64,000 bases of DNA, from positions 37,913,201 through 37,977,200 of the forward strand of contig VZDJ01007747.1 of assembly GCA_008694505.1 (NCBI GenBank), given 5' to 3'. Positions 34,592 through 46,743 of this stretch are shown here, piece by piece; position 1 is the first letter of the stretch, and each line of letters starts with the position of its first letter. The stretch is from Cyanoderma ruficeps. Its lineage: Eukaryota; Chordata; Aves; Passeriformes; Timaliidae. The translations under genes and the position numbers were made by a program. The notes beneath the pieces are model-generated. The model was not told where the DNA came from. It ran no database searches and worked only from the letters and a program-made list of their open reading frames with translations.

Positions 34592-37500
34592 CTAAACTAA
34601 AGATCTCAAAGATAAATGTGAAATACTAATATTTATCTGTCTTATTCTAGCATTTTTCAGAGTTTTTAAAAAGACTCCATTAAAAATAACTACTCAGTAT
34701 ATTTTTGTACACCTCTAGAACAAAACATTCTTACACCAGCAAACCCAAAAGTGAAGGAGGAGAATATAGACCTTCCACTGGGGCAGAATGGGAGATATTC
34801 CTTCAGTTGAATGGGTCTTCAGGACACTGCTGAGATAGTATTTTTTCTTGGGTAGGGCTTTAATTCTCTAGCAGACTAGTAAGGGATTATTTGAAGTTGT
34901 AGTTCACGGTCCTTAACTGCAACAGAGCAACAGTTTACAGGACAAGAATAAAGGAAACAACTTCACAGAATCACCAAATCATAGGATGGGTCAGGCTGGA
35001 AGGGAGCACGGATGGATCATCTGGTCCCACCTCCCTCCTCAGGCAAGGTCATCCCAGGGCACACAGCACAGGATTGAGTCCAGATGGTTCTTGAATATTT
35101 CCAGTGAGGGAGACCCCACACCCTCTCTGTGCAGTCTGTCCCAGTGCTCAGAACAGTAAAGAAGTTCTTCCTCATATTCAGGTGAAACTTCCTGTGCATT
35201 GATTTCTGCCTATTGCCGTATGTTCTATAGCTCAGCACCACTGGGCAGAGTCTGACTCCATTTTCTTGACACCCTCTCTTTAGATATGTATAAACATTGC
35301 TAAGGTCTCCTCCCAGTTGTTCCTACTCAAGGCTGCACAGGCTCAGTTTCCTGATTCTTTCCTCCTAAGAAAGATTCTCCAGACCAACTTAGTAGTTATC
35401 TGCTAGACCTGCCCTAGGATCTCCTTGTCCTGAGGAGCCCAGAACTGGACACAGCACTCCAGATGTGTCTCACCAGGGCTGAGCAGAGGGGCAGGATCAC
35501 GTCCCTTGACCTGCTGGCACTGCTCCTCCTAATGCACCCCAGGACTCCATTGGCCTTATTAGCCACAAGGACACACTGCTGGCCCACGGACAGCTTGTGT
35601 CCACCAGGACCCCCAGGTCCTTCTCTGCAGAGCTGCCTTCCAGCAGGTCAGCCCCAGCCTGTGCTGGTCCATGGGATTGTTCCTCCCCAGGTGCAGGCCC
35701 TTGCATTTGCCCTTGCTGAATTTCAGAAGTTTCCTCTCTGCCCATCTCTCCAGCCTATCAAGGTCCCTCTGAAGGGCTGCTCAACCCTCTGAGGTCTGAG
35801 GGCTTTAAACACCCAACACCTGAATTACATCTAAAATCACAGAGCGAGGATTCAGGCCTGTTCTCTACACACACAAAGTCGTCACTATCCCAAGACAGCT
35901 GTAGTTTAAACCCTTGAGCTCCCAAAAGCCAGTTTTGTGATAGGTGTGACCCTGCAAAGTACAAGGAGCTCCTTAAAGCAAATGAACAGAAGCTGATTTG
36001 CCTGCGCCAACAGAAGCAAGAAGGGAAGGATGAAGGAGTTGATTTCAGGATTTGCACCACAGTTAACATGGTTTCTGTAGTTGAGATTCTCCCCATTATG
36101 ATATAAAGAGGGGGAACATTTTCAGAGACAGAGAACTGTTTTCATTAGATCAAACTGAGAGCCAAGAAAAAAATGAGAAACTTTCAAGGCACAAAAGCAG
36201 ACCTGAGTAGGGGCTTCCATTTTATATTTAATTCCCTTTTTCCATATATCTTCTTATCCATCTTTTAAAAGATACCATCTTATCCGACCTGCTTTACCCA
36301 AAGCATTCTGAAATCTTGTCCCACAGTACATGCAAGTGCTGATGAGCATGTTCAGACACACAAATCCCATGAAACTGGTGTGGTTAAATCTCATAGCTGT
36401 CTTTCAAATCTTTTGTGTTTATTCCACAAACTGATTGGTAGAGTTTTATGCAAGGAAAAGAAATTTCCATGTATAATCACCGTAATCAAGAACTTTTTGA
36501 TATGGAGAATGGAGGAAATGCAAATGAAAAAGACAATAAAAGCACTTTCGTGCAGTTTCAATCAAATCACTCCAGGGTCTTCTTGAGGGTTAAAGCTTTC
36601 TATTTAAGAAAAATAAGTTAAAATCCTAAGTAGTGCAATGCTTAATGTTTTAGCTACAGTGAAGGCCCACGTGAATAATGTGGATATTTCGCTCCAGTAA
36701 TGCTTGCTGTTTTTTCAGAGGAATTACACCAAACTCCAAACAAATCAGCTGAGCAGAGAGAGACAGAAAGCTCCAGCCCTGTTAGCCCAGCATGACTCCA
36801 GCCTACTAAATTGCAGCTAGCATTTAATGGGACTATATTACACTTCCTGTTTAAATCTCCCTACTGAAACTGAACATTGGCTAAATTTTAACTGCTGTTT
36901 GTATGGCTGTGCTGCAAAATGCTATTCTTTTGTTCTGGAACGTTTATCTTAACATGAGTGTACTGAATTGTTCTCTTGATCTCTTTAATCTACTGTTCTA
37001 TGCCCTTTGAGGAAGACCTGTGACTCTCCTTTCAAATTGCTTTAAAAGAGCTACAAATTGCTGAAATGCCTACTAATGACAAATTACCACAAATACACGG
37101 CATTGACAGAGCATGACTCATCCAGCTATCCTAGCACTGAGAATACATCCTCCTATAAAATGTCATGTTAAGGAACATCTTTGATTGGGGTGGAAGGTCT
37201 CATATCTGTTGGACTAGGTAGAAACACTTCACACAGTCAAAAGACAAAGCCTGCATTAACAGGGTACAGGAGATGAAAGAGATGGAAACTCCTGCCGAGG
37301 AACACTATGGAAGGTCCAAGTATTGCTGTATTTATCCAGGTGCTAAGCCCTCCTACAGCTAAAAACAAGAAATGCCACTAAGTCTTGGAATTATGGTGTC
37401 ACTGAGTCACCACACAAAGCAACTGGGCGTGGAAGTTGTCTAATAGGAACACAGCAAAAATAAGGTCAATGTTTGCTCTCAGGCTTCACAAGACATAAGT

Positions 37501-40273
37501 TCATCTGAACAAAAACACATCCGCATTATAGACATTTTTCTATTAATGCCCTTTTCAGAAGCAATCTCTCTGTAGCATCGAATAAATTGATACTAGAGGC
37601 AGGGCAGTAATACACAACCTCTGGTCTAAAATACCAGTTCCAAAGAACATGGAATTACTAAGGGATGATACTGTGCAGATGATTTCACTTTTCCTGTCAG
37701 CATAGAAAGGATCTTAGCTCATCTTCACCAAACAGGAAGATGATTTCTAGAGTAGAATAGAAATATTTCAATGTAATTTCAATGTAATTTTTTTCAATGT
37801 AATTTCAATTATTTCAATGTAATTTTTCTCCTCATTTTTTTTAAGAAAAAGCTTTTATGGAGCAAGGCTATTTAACACAACCAACTTGTGTACAAATGTA
37901 TCCCACAAGTTTTTAAGTAAAGATTTGCATGTACTCAGTGGAGCTTTATAATGAGGTTTCAATGAAGTTTGTAACAATTTTGCACTGGTCTCCTTCTCAT
38001 GTTTTCTTTTGGAGTAACAAATATCTGAAGACACTTAGCTGTGCAGGGCACCATCTAAGGCACAGAGGGCCTTTACAGATAAAATTTGTCTTCATGTATT
38101 CTTAGCTGAAGTGATGAATACCTCCATAGAGAGCTCTGCAGATGCTTTGCCATGTATGAAGCATGTCAGGAACGTTACTGTATTTTCCCAAATCTAACCT
38201 CTCAGATGTCCTACCTAACTTCCGCAGAGAAAGGAAGACACTGCTTACGGCAGCAGCCACACAGGAGTGGAATACCCCATTCACACACTGGTAATCTCCT
38301 CCCTTGCTAAGCATTCCACACAGCTCTCAGGAATTTTCTTGTGCATCTGATCCTGTTAATACGTTCCAGCTGGTTTAAAGATGGGAAGATGCAGGTCATC
38401 TTTTGTCCTTAAACCAGAGATCTGCTGTGTTATAGATTCACAGTCAAATGACTGCTTAGAAGGCTTAACTGCACCCATCTGCATTCTTCCAAAGGTGACT
38501 ACAATCTTTCTGTTACCAGTATTTCTCTTTTTGTGATATTTGGATTTTGTGTATTATTCTCAAGCACTCTAAATTTAACATTGTCATTATGGAGAACTAT
38601 CTTTATAGAGAAAGACAAAGGGAAATCTTCTGTGTAAAATACTCCTGAAGATCTAAGCAAAAGTTCACGAGACATTGTCTTCCAGGTAGTTTAGAAATAA
38701 GGGAGCATTTGGCCAAATTCCACACAGAAATGAGGTCACAAAAAACCTGGATATTTCAGGAGCAGCATTAATTGCTGAATGTAGATGATAGGATCATATA
38801 ACCCTCAGTCTAATGCAGATGCTTGGGGATTTAAAGGCTCGCTCACGACACCTTGCAATTATATTGTTTCTATACTGTAATCAATAAATTCATTTATTTT
38901 CAATGTGCTAAATTTTAGTTATGATTTTTAATAAAATCTCTTTCATGTAAATTGAGTGTTTCACTCATCATTCTACCTTTGCTAAAATCCTACTGTTCCT
39001 GCCAAAATCATTAACTATTTAGATGGCTCTCAGTTCTACTGAAAGATAAGAATATCCTGCTGATTTTCATACCATTGATCCCAGGCATTTGACTTCTAAT
39101 GTCAGAGAGGATCTGATCTCAGTTAAAGGGAATGAGCTCCAGATTAATGATTTTGTACTGACTTACAGCAGATAAAAATCTGTTTGAAGTATGCCACAAA
39201 ACTTAGAATAAAACTCCTGTGAAAAGAAGCCTGAAGTTTTCAGGGGCAGTTCCTGTAACTGGTGATTTACAGACACATACCACCCCCAAATGTCATCAGT
39301 CACTGTCTCCAAAGCAGCAAGGCTCTGGGGTGTGCTGTAATATGGGAGCCTGGGAAGACACTGTTCCAGTTTGATTCCACGGAGCCTGTCCCAGGGGGGT
39401 ACCACACTGCCTGAGAGAGAGAGAGCATTTTCTTACATGAGACTGAAAAAAGGAGCCCTGTGATGGTCACTTCTACAGTGGGTGTTCATTTCAGGCTCCT
39501 GGAAATAAGTCAGTAGAAGTAACTTCTCCTTAACATGGACGGAATCTGGCAGTTTCCCTCTGGGAAAGACACTTATCCCTTCCTGCCGTAAACTGTTAGG
39601 AAATGCTACTTCTACATTTTAGCCCTCCCACACATGGATTCTTTTAAGTGGTGGATGAATGACTTCCACACTGGCTGACATGCTGTTACTACTGCAAGAA
39701 TCTTTTTTTTTTTTTTAAGTTTGTAAAGTGAATTTTGCTTCTGAAGGGAAAGAGATACTTTACATTTAAGTTTTAGAATATTGCAGGTTAAATTTTCTTT
39801 GGCAGTTTCCTTCTTTTTATCTCTTAATTGATACAGCACTGAGGAGAAAGTGGATTTTAATAAAAGATTCCTACCTAAGCTAAATCTTTTCAAAGAAAAT
39901 TTGACTTTATATGCTGAATTTCACTTGCATGATGAAACAGCAACTGCAGCATATGCTCAGTGCCTTAAAATCTGACTCAGTAAAATGAAGGCACCAAGCC
40001 AGGAAATTGGTTATTCTACAAAGGAGCAATATTCTGTATTACCAGTTTATTTACCTTTTTCCTGGAAATTTTGGGAATACATTTGCAGCCTTAAGTTTAG
40101 AAATGGGCAGATGGAAATTCTTTCATTGCACTCATCTCCAAAGCATTCACAAGAAGAACAAAGCACCAAGCATTATTCAGAATATCACATGGAAGAGGGA
40201 GCTCACCAGTGGCATACAGATGCAAAAGAGGGAACACTGCAACCTGTGTTTGCTGAGGGCAGGGACCCTTCAT
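34073..40273 (-). CDS. Candidate unrecognised gene: four-exon single-pass membrane protein (tentative)
   Basis: Four minus-strand segments join in one frame: 40207-40273, 39167-39410, 38249-38306 and 34073-34591 (888 nt, 295 residues plus stop). Intron phases 1, 2 and 0 agree at every junction. The predicted protein has a weak signal peptide (residues 1 to about 23), an ectodomain with Cys near positions 40, 94, 110 and 118 and several Trp residues, a basic juxtamembrane stretch, a membrane segment at about 161-177 (TLLFCIFLFLILLLG), then RKKR and a polar 118-residue tail with two CC pairs. I do not recognise the family. The best evidence is exon 2, with strong splice sites on both sides; the exon 3 acceptor is poor. 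Open frames of this length occur by chance here, so RNA or cross-species support is decisive. Type I topology is inferred. Confidence 0.4.
34963..35794 (-). mobile_element. CR1 LINE, 5'-truncated
   Basis: About 830 bp of CR1 in minus orientation. Read on the plus strand it starts with CACAGAATCACC, the reverse of the CR1 3' terminal repeat, then the conserved GGCTGGAAGGGA block. On the minus strand near 35497-35745 a decayed frame retains LLEGSSAEKDLGVLVDT, from the C-terminal end of the CR1 ORF2 reverse transcriptase protein. The endonuclease and most of the polymerase are absent and the frame is broken, so it is a dead copy. It lies in the last intron of the candidate gene. Confidence 0.95.
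37765..37825 (+). repeat. Imperfect TTTCAATGTAA tandem repeat
   Basis: Four or more copies of TTTCAATGTAA with variable T spacers. AT-rich, no function apparent. Confidence 0.85.
38249..38306 (-). CDS. Candidate gene exon 3 (weakest)
   Basis: A 58-nt segment from a GCTTAG acceptor, with little polypyrimidine, to a GTAAGC donor. In phase 2 to 0 it encodes KGGDYQCVNGVFHSCVAAA, adding two cysteines. It was chosen because it restores the frame between exons 2 and 4. Confidence 0.3.
39167..39410 (-). CDS. Candidate gene exon 2: ectodomain
   Basis: A CT-rich acceptor (CTCTCTCTCAG) and a consensus GTAAGTCAG donor bound 244 nt, fully open for 80 codons in phase 1 to phase 2. The peptide is amphipathic with two Cys and motifs such as VPPWDRLRG and DDIWGWYVSV. 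This is the most exon-like piece of the candidate gene. Confidence 0.5.
40207..40273 (-). CDS. Candidate gene exon 1: start and possible signal peptide
   Basis: ATG at 40273-40271 opens 22 codons beginning MKGPCPQQTQ followed by a hydrophobic VAVFPLLHLYA core, then a GTGAGC donor in phase 1, the usual phase after signal-peptide exons. The frame is also open upstream to a possible GTGTGCAG acceptor at 40292, so the exon could be internal. Confidence 0.35.
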
Positions 40274-43200
40274 GCCCACGGCTAAAGGGAACTGCACACA
40301 ACACCATTTAAAAGCAGGGAGTAGTAAATAAAAAATAAAGAATAAATTAAATGAAAAGTTCTATATTTTGATCCAGGCAGATGTGTGTGCCCTCAATAAC
40401 ACTGTCCAACTTGCTCAAACTTTCCATTTCTCCACTGCTAAAACTGAAACAATTTTTGACTTCTTTCCAAGCAGCAGACATGATAAAACAACTCTGAGGC
40501 AGCCTACACATATTCAGCCCTCAGTGTGATCTTCCAGCATTTATTGTTAAGCTTCATTTTGGTTTTCCATCAGTGGTCGGTAACTGCAGGTTTAATTATT
40601 GCAGAGAGTCCTATGTTGGGAAATAGTGGATTGAATTACTTGAATCCATTTTAATTTAATTTGCCATTTATTAGGTTATTTTTCAATTATGAAAGTCTAA
40701 AATGTGGTTTCGCTGGGCTACAGGTTACATTTCAACCAATAATTCAACGAAGTTCATTTCATCATCCAAATGCTGCCACAGCTTTGCACAGGTCTGGGTT
40801 TAGCTCATGTGCATTTGGTTCAAAGGGCAGCTGTCATTTTTCTAACATTTCATCCAGTCAGTGATAAGATTTGCAATTCTTTCTAAAATGTTTATCTTGT
40901 TGTTTGATCAAAATAAGTTTACATTTCAAATAATCATCCCCCAAGGTCTTCCTTGCTTCCCATTTGTCTACTCTAAATTCTCCTTCTCCTCTGTTCGTTG
41001 TTGATCAGAGTCATGTACTACATGTAATTCTTCCATTTAATCATGCTCTGATTAACACATCCCAGCCTTAGTATTTATGGATTCTCATGAGTACTTATTT
41101 ATATTGATCCAGAATCTAATTATCTTCTATAAATTTACACAGAACCAGTAAAGGATGTAAGTTACTGCAAGAAAACGTCCTTTGTTAAAAATAATGATTT
41201 ACATTATTCTTACATCTTTTAAGTCATAATCACCTCTTTTTCTTAAATTTTTATTTATGTTTTCATTCATATGGTTAGCTTGATTTACACAGGGAACACC
41301 ACTGGACTGTCTCTAAAATACGCCACATGAATTAAGAGATTATATAAAATATTAGTTAGGTAAAATATTATATAATTTATTAGAAAAACAAAGGTTTATT
41401 TTCAAATTTTGAAGATAGACATGTGATTGCTCTTAATCTCCTCTTAATCTCCTTAACTATCACAAACTTTTTTGCACTTGGAATTCATCACCATTAGAAT
41501 TGAAAAATTTAGTACCAAAATGTGAAAGTCACAGAAATACCACTGATGTCTATTCTAATTATGTGACCTCTATTCTTCAGCTGTGGGGGTACTGCATCCT
41601 CTCTGTGAATAACAAAAAAAGAGCAGTTGGGGATTTTTGGGGGGGGGGGGGGTTTGGCTTTGGGAACAATAGCCAGCCCCAGACTCTGAGAGACTACCCT
41701 GCATTTTATTTCTGCATAATTTATCTTTCACAACAAAAACATCCTCGCGCTGGTACTAACTGTTCCATTTCAGAAAGATTTCTTTCCAATAAGAAAGAAA
41801 GCAGCTTTATTTTGAAGGTACAATTGTGTATCTATTTCAGAAACAAAGTAATTTCTTTAAAATAAAGCTATTTAATTTCAGGCTGTCTAAATTAATTCTT
41901 TAACTTCCATAGACATTTTACTAAAGCAAAATTACGAAGAGTTCACCATGCTTTTATTTTCTCTATCGGGCTATCTTAACCAATGACGTTATATGCTTGT
42001 TAAAAGGTAATTTTCAATAAACTTTTCAATTGCACTGCTGGATCCAGTCTATACATCTCCTTAAAAAAAAAGACCTTCATACTTGGTAGACAATTCCACT
42101 AACTGTAACTATAGTGTCATTTTGAGAATAATTCTCATCCTAGCTGAAAAAAAAAGCCCGAAAAACAACAGGGATCTTTTTGAGAGAAGTGAGAAAATTT
42201 GATGGCCTCAAACCTACACTCTGTGCAGTTCAATCTGGATTGCTGCAAACTGTCCTACTTCAGGATGAAATGGTATTCCGTGCAAAAGCCCAGTTGCTAT
42301 CATGACTAAATGCCCACCTGCTTTGTAGTAGTGGCAAAACCCATCATGACCAACTCAGACCGGTGGAATATTGCTGAATAAACAATCCAGTGCAAGGTCT
42401 GTGGCTTAATACTCACAGCTCTTGAGGAGACTAAAGGTTTGGAAGGCTGCCTTTCCCCATGGCTGCAATTTTTTGCATTTGGGTAACACACGTGCCCAAC
42501 CCCTTGGGAAAAACTGGACAACATTCAAAGTACTCAGACTATACCAGGCAATTAAAACAAGAAAAATAAAACAAATTAAAAGCCAAGGAGATTAAGTCGG
42601 CATTTTAGCACTTTCAAAAATGAATGCATCACTTCAAGCCAATCACACCACGCGATTATTTCTTCCACAGATGGGACCACCATTATATGTAGAGACATGA
42701 AAGAATGTCTTCAGATTCCAGAAACCTCTGATTTTTAAAGTGGGAAATTTGCTAGAACTAGCAGGCTTATTCAAAATAAAGACATTTTCTCTTGATGAGT
42801 AACACAACTAGAATCAGTAATGATTCCTGTGTTGCTAACTGATTTGCTATTTACTTTAGAGCTAATTATTAATACAGCATAAAAACATTTCACTTATTTC
42901 AGAAAGTTAAGAACTGAGTTTGAAAATCTGTTCTCAAAAGCTCAGAGTGATGCAAATCTTATTCTGTCGTCTTCCATTGTTCATATTTTGTGTTCTAGAT
43001 CAGCAAGTGAAAAAATACCTTAAGTGTTACTCATTAGAGGGAGGGACACTGGCCTGGCTTTACTACATCAGCAAACTGCAAATTGCCCCCTGCAGAACAT
43101 GAGGGACCCCTACATTACTCCCAGTCCTTTTCCCAGCATTTATAAGCCCAACATGTGCAGGGTAAGTACACACATCATCTTTCTCTAGGCCAATTTGGAA

Positions 43201-45574
43201 CTAAGGCTAGAGACCTCTTCAAATTATGTAGTCATTATTTTTCTTTACATCCCAAGATTTTAATTGAATAAACCAATCAGAAATGCAATTTCCATTGATA
43301 GGGGTTATGAATGAAGAACCATTAAAGCACTTAAAAAAGCAACCATTATTAATGATTTAGTCCTTTGAGATTTCGATTCTTGACTGGAGAGAGTTTCCAG
43401 AAGTCTTTATTATAATTATGTACATCATCAAATAGGCTTTCCATGCAAACTCCAATCATGAAAATAGAAAATTTTTGTTTCAGCTCACATTTTTTCCATA
43501 AAATCACCGTTCTTCTACAGAATACAGTTCCCATTAAATAGCAGTGTGTTGTGAGAAGAGCGTAGAATGCAGCCAATATATGCAATATGATTGTAGCAAA
43601 AAAAAAAAGGGAAGATGTTTTATATCTTTTAAAAAAATCTTTGTTATCCCTGAAAAAAAAAAAAAAATCTGGTTTGTCAGAAAGCTAAAACGAATTCAGA
43701 TTTTTAATTTTTCAAATTTAGTTTGATTTTCATACTGTCACGGGTGACTATGACAGAATAATAAGACACAATCACCACGGGGAACACTAGTTGGAATATG
43801 TGCTAATTCAAATACATTTTTATAAAATTAAATTCAATATGGAGGGTATTAGCTATTTATTGTGAAAAAGTTTGAATAATTTTAGAATGGGAACTGCTAC
43901 AGGACTTTCAACTGTTTTATTTTCTTTCGTGGAGGCCTACAAATATGTGGGAACACAGTGACTTTTGGAAAAACTGGATTTTCATCCCCCAGAACACAAT
44001 GAGACCTAGTTAACAGCACAAAAGCCTCTCTGCAGCATTTTATTCTTTTTTTAATTAGGCTTCACAGTGCTGTTATGTAGGACCCATCTCAAAGAGTGCA
44101 AAGAGTAGTGTGGTCTCCAGCACCCCACCAACCCCTCATTTCTTACCCAAGACTACCAAAGAGGTGGTTACTTTGGTTACTCCACAGCAAATGAGCTGAG
44201 ATCACCAGCTCACTTCTTAAAGACCAGGGAAGAGTAGCTTTAGTTTAAAATAAGAAGGAAAGTAATGAATATAAAGCCCAAGAACCCAAGGACAGAAGAA
44301 ATTCTCCTTTCAGGAGTTCCTTTTATGACTAATTCAAAAGAAATCTCCTGTCTTATCTGCCTTCTGGACCACAGGCCAATCCTATGGATTTCACATGTGA
44401 CCCATCAGCATCTCAAGACAGCATTTGCCCTTTGATGTCTAAATTATTAACAAATCTAATGTTTGTCAGCTTTGTCTCATGGTAATTGCTAGTTCGTATC
44501 TAATTATCTGTTTGTTGTAAGAAGGTAATTTCGATCAGATTTCTTAATCCAGGACTGAGAGAATTTTTTAAATAATGAAGAAAATGAAAGCTTAAAACAG
44601 TTTGCGTAACTAGAGCTAGAATTTATTACTCCTGAGAGAACAAGGATACAAAATACATGTGAAAACTACACAAAGATTTCTACAAAGTAAAAAGTAGAAA
44701 GTGGGAAAAGGGAAAGCTACAGCTCAGTGGTTACACAGAAACTTATGGCATGCATTAAAATATTGTAAATTCATGAAGTTTTTTTTAAGTGCAAATGGTT
44801 TTTTTAACATTTCTCACTGAAAAATATGCAAATTGATACCTATGTTGTACACTTGACATATTATCAGAAAGACACCAACACAAATCTATGCATATATACA
44901 TCAATATGTCTGAAGTACATTTTGTGGTTCTGTTATTCATAGGCACTGGTTACAAGTCCGTCCAATACTCAGTTTCAGAAATTAAGTGATAGCTTATAGA
45001 ACATTTCTCAGATACTACTAATAAAGGAATTGGCTTTTAAAATACCAAGAGGATGAAATCATTTGCATTGCCATTTATAAGCATCCAACAACCAAAGAAG
45101 TATTTACAAATCATCAACCATACAGATAAAGAACAGTATCAAATACTCTGTGTAAAAAGATAAATAATTAAAATGTATATTCCCACATCACAAAGAAATG
45201 TGATCATACAAATATGGCACCATATGTTTGTGAAACATCAAAAATAAATGTAGCACATAGATACCTCCTCTTATATTTTACATTAAAATGCACAGTACAA
45301 TGACTGTAAAATGTCAATGTCACGACACCCATTGTCTTCAAATTCCTGTTTCTGGTAATAGCAATTATTATTAGAGTCCATGTTTATAAAGAAATTCCAT
45401 ACTTCAGCCTTGGGCTAATATTGCTCTGTGATATTGCTAGACCATGAAACTTACATCCTAAAAAAGTTACATATTTTCTTTAAAATCATCTAATAGAAAG
45501 CTACTTGATATGTGAATATTCTGGGAGGAAGTGTGATAGATGCAATCTATTTCTCTGTGTAGGAAAGCATGGGT
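40274..45574. other. AT-rich intergenic DNA left of RGS12
   Basis: No coding exon recognised on either strand. It holds a run of about 14 G at 41639-41652 and many A or T runs. Part of it may belong to a longer RGS12 3' UTR if polyadenylation sites beyond 45574 are used, and part may be the promoter of the candidate gene. Confidence 0.5.
41639..41652 (+). repeat. Poly(G) run
   Basis: Fourteen consecutive G, rare in this AT-rich stretch. It could form a quadruplex or be misassembled. Confidence 0.9.
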
Positions 45575-46108
45575 TAAAAAAAATATCATTTTATTTTTAG
45601 TCACAAATATCAAATTTATTAGTGAAATATATTTTCAGTTGAGGCTTATCCGTTTAAAATTTTAATCGTAAACAATACTGCAATTTTCAACACATAATTA
45701 GGGGTTTTGTTAAAGTACTTAAACTTCCAAACCCTAATCATGTATCTCATTATGAGAAATGGATCAGAAAATCTGGAACACAACAGTGCTATGGAGCTCA
45801 AAATGCTGATATCCTGTTTTGTACTCTGAGGGTGAATGAGATAATTATAGCACGTGGATGTATTTCAGAGGTTTGTCTGCATGTGGCCATTTTTGGTTAT
45901 ATGCCAAATCCAAACAAAAGTACATTGTTAAAGGCAACCAGAAGTGTGACAGTTAGAACAGACTAAGGCAATAAAAATCTTTTTTCCTTCTTCTTTTTGG
46001 TTAAAAAAAAAAAAATAAGGTGCAGAGAGAATTTTCTTTGTTTTAATGGGTGCCAAATCCTGATTAACAGTGCCGAAGAAAAGTAGTTTTACACATAAGG
46101 AAAGATTA
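45575..46108 (-). other. RGS12: RGS12 3' UTR (proximal estimate)
   Basis: Sequence directly after the RGS12 stop codon. The nearest AATAAA hexamers on the minus strand lie at 45620-45615 and 45595-45590, which would give a UTR of roughly 0.5 kb. More AATAAA matches occur further left (for example near 44623), so longer forms are possible; the end cannot be fixed from sequence alone. Confidence 0.35.
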
Positions 46109-46743
46109 TTAAAATCTAGAAATACCTGAATTGGATCTTTGATATCCAGATTTTTCCTGATTACCTGCAAAAGGAGTTGGGGGTGGATAGTTGGCTTCCG
46201 TGAGTTTACTGATGTCTGACAGTGGCGTTGATGGTGGTGGCGGTAGCAAAGTGCTGTTAGGGCTACTAATATCTCCTTCAGCCACAAGAGTCAAGTCTGC
46301 CACGTTTTCATCATCTACCATCTGAATGCCTTCGGCCTGCAACTCTCTCGACTGCCTTTTCCACACTGTGGCATTGCTCTCCTGTGCGTGAGGGATTGGA
46401 GACAACGGAGGACTAAAAGGAACACTGAAAGTCTTCTGGCTGTGGAGGGCTGCCAAAGCAGATTTATGTTTGTTTTCTGAGTAACCCATTCTCTTTACTG
46501 AATTTTCATTAAAGTTTTGCACGGACTCCTGTATTCCACTGGGTGACGTACATCCATCACTGCCATCGCTTTTTGAAGCTCTCTTGCTGAGGCCTTTGGG
46601 ATCTGCAGGAGTAGATGAGGATGGTTCTGGCCCAGTGGGTGGTAAACGAAGAAAGTCAGGAAGAATAAGGTCTTCTTTCCTTAGCAGTCCACGTTGGTCA
46701 TCTGCTCTGTTACTTTGTGCTTTGGATATGAGTTCAAAAAATT
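46109..46743 (-). CDS. RGS12: RGS12 last coding exon: GoLoco motif and C-terminal tail
   Basis: Acceptor CCAATAG leads into [19 protein letters not shown], the GoLoco motif that binds GDP-bound Gi alpha and blocks nucleotide release; DDQR carries the essential arginine. RGLLRKEDL follows, then about 170 residues rich in Ser and Pro, with [18 protein letters not shown] near the end and a final GISRF before TAA. The ORF is open well upstream of the exon, but the acceptor and the preceding exon fix the boundary. Confidence 0.97.

Noticed and set aside
34732..34775. Minus-strand hydrophobic segment after a CTGCCCCAG acceptor
   Set aside because: Length is not a multiple of three with either donor and would disrupt the phase 0 junction with exon 4.
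36296..36340. Possible extra exon of the candidate gene (minus, ending at GTAAAG)
   Set aside because: Its phases are not symmetric, so inserting it breaks the frame at neighbouring junctions; the acceptor is also weak.
39612..39893. 93-codon Lys-rich minus-strand ORF
   Set aside because: Runs through a poly(T)/poly(A) tract and has no usable splice structure.
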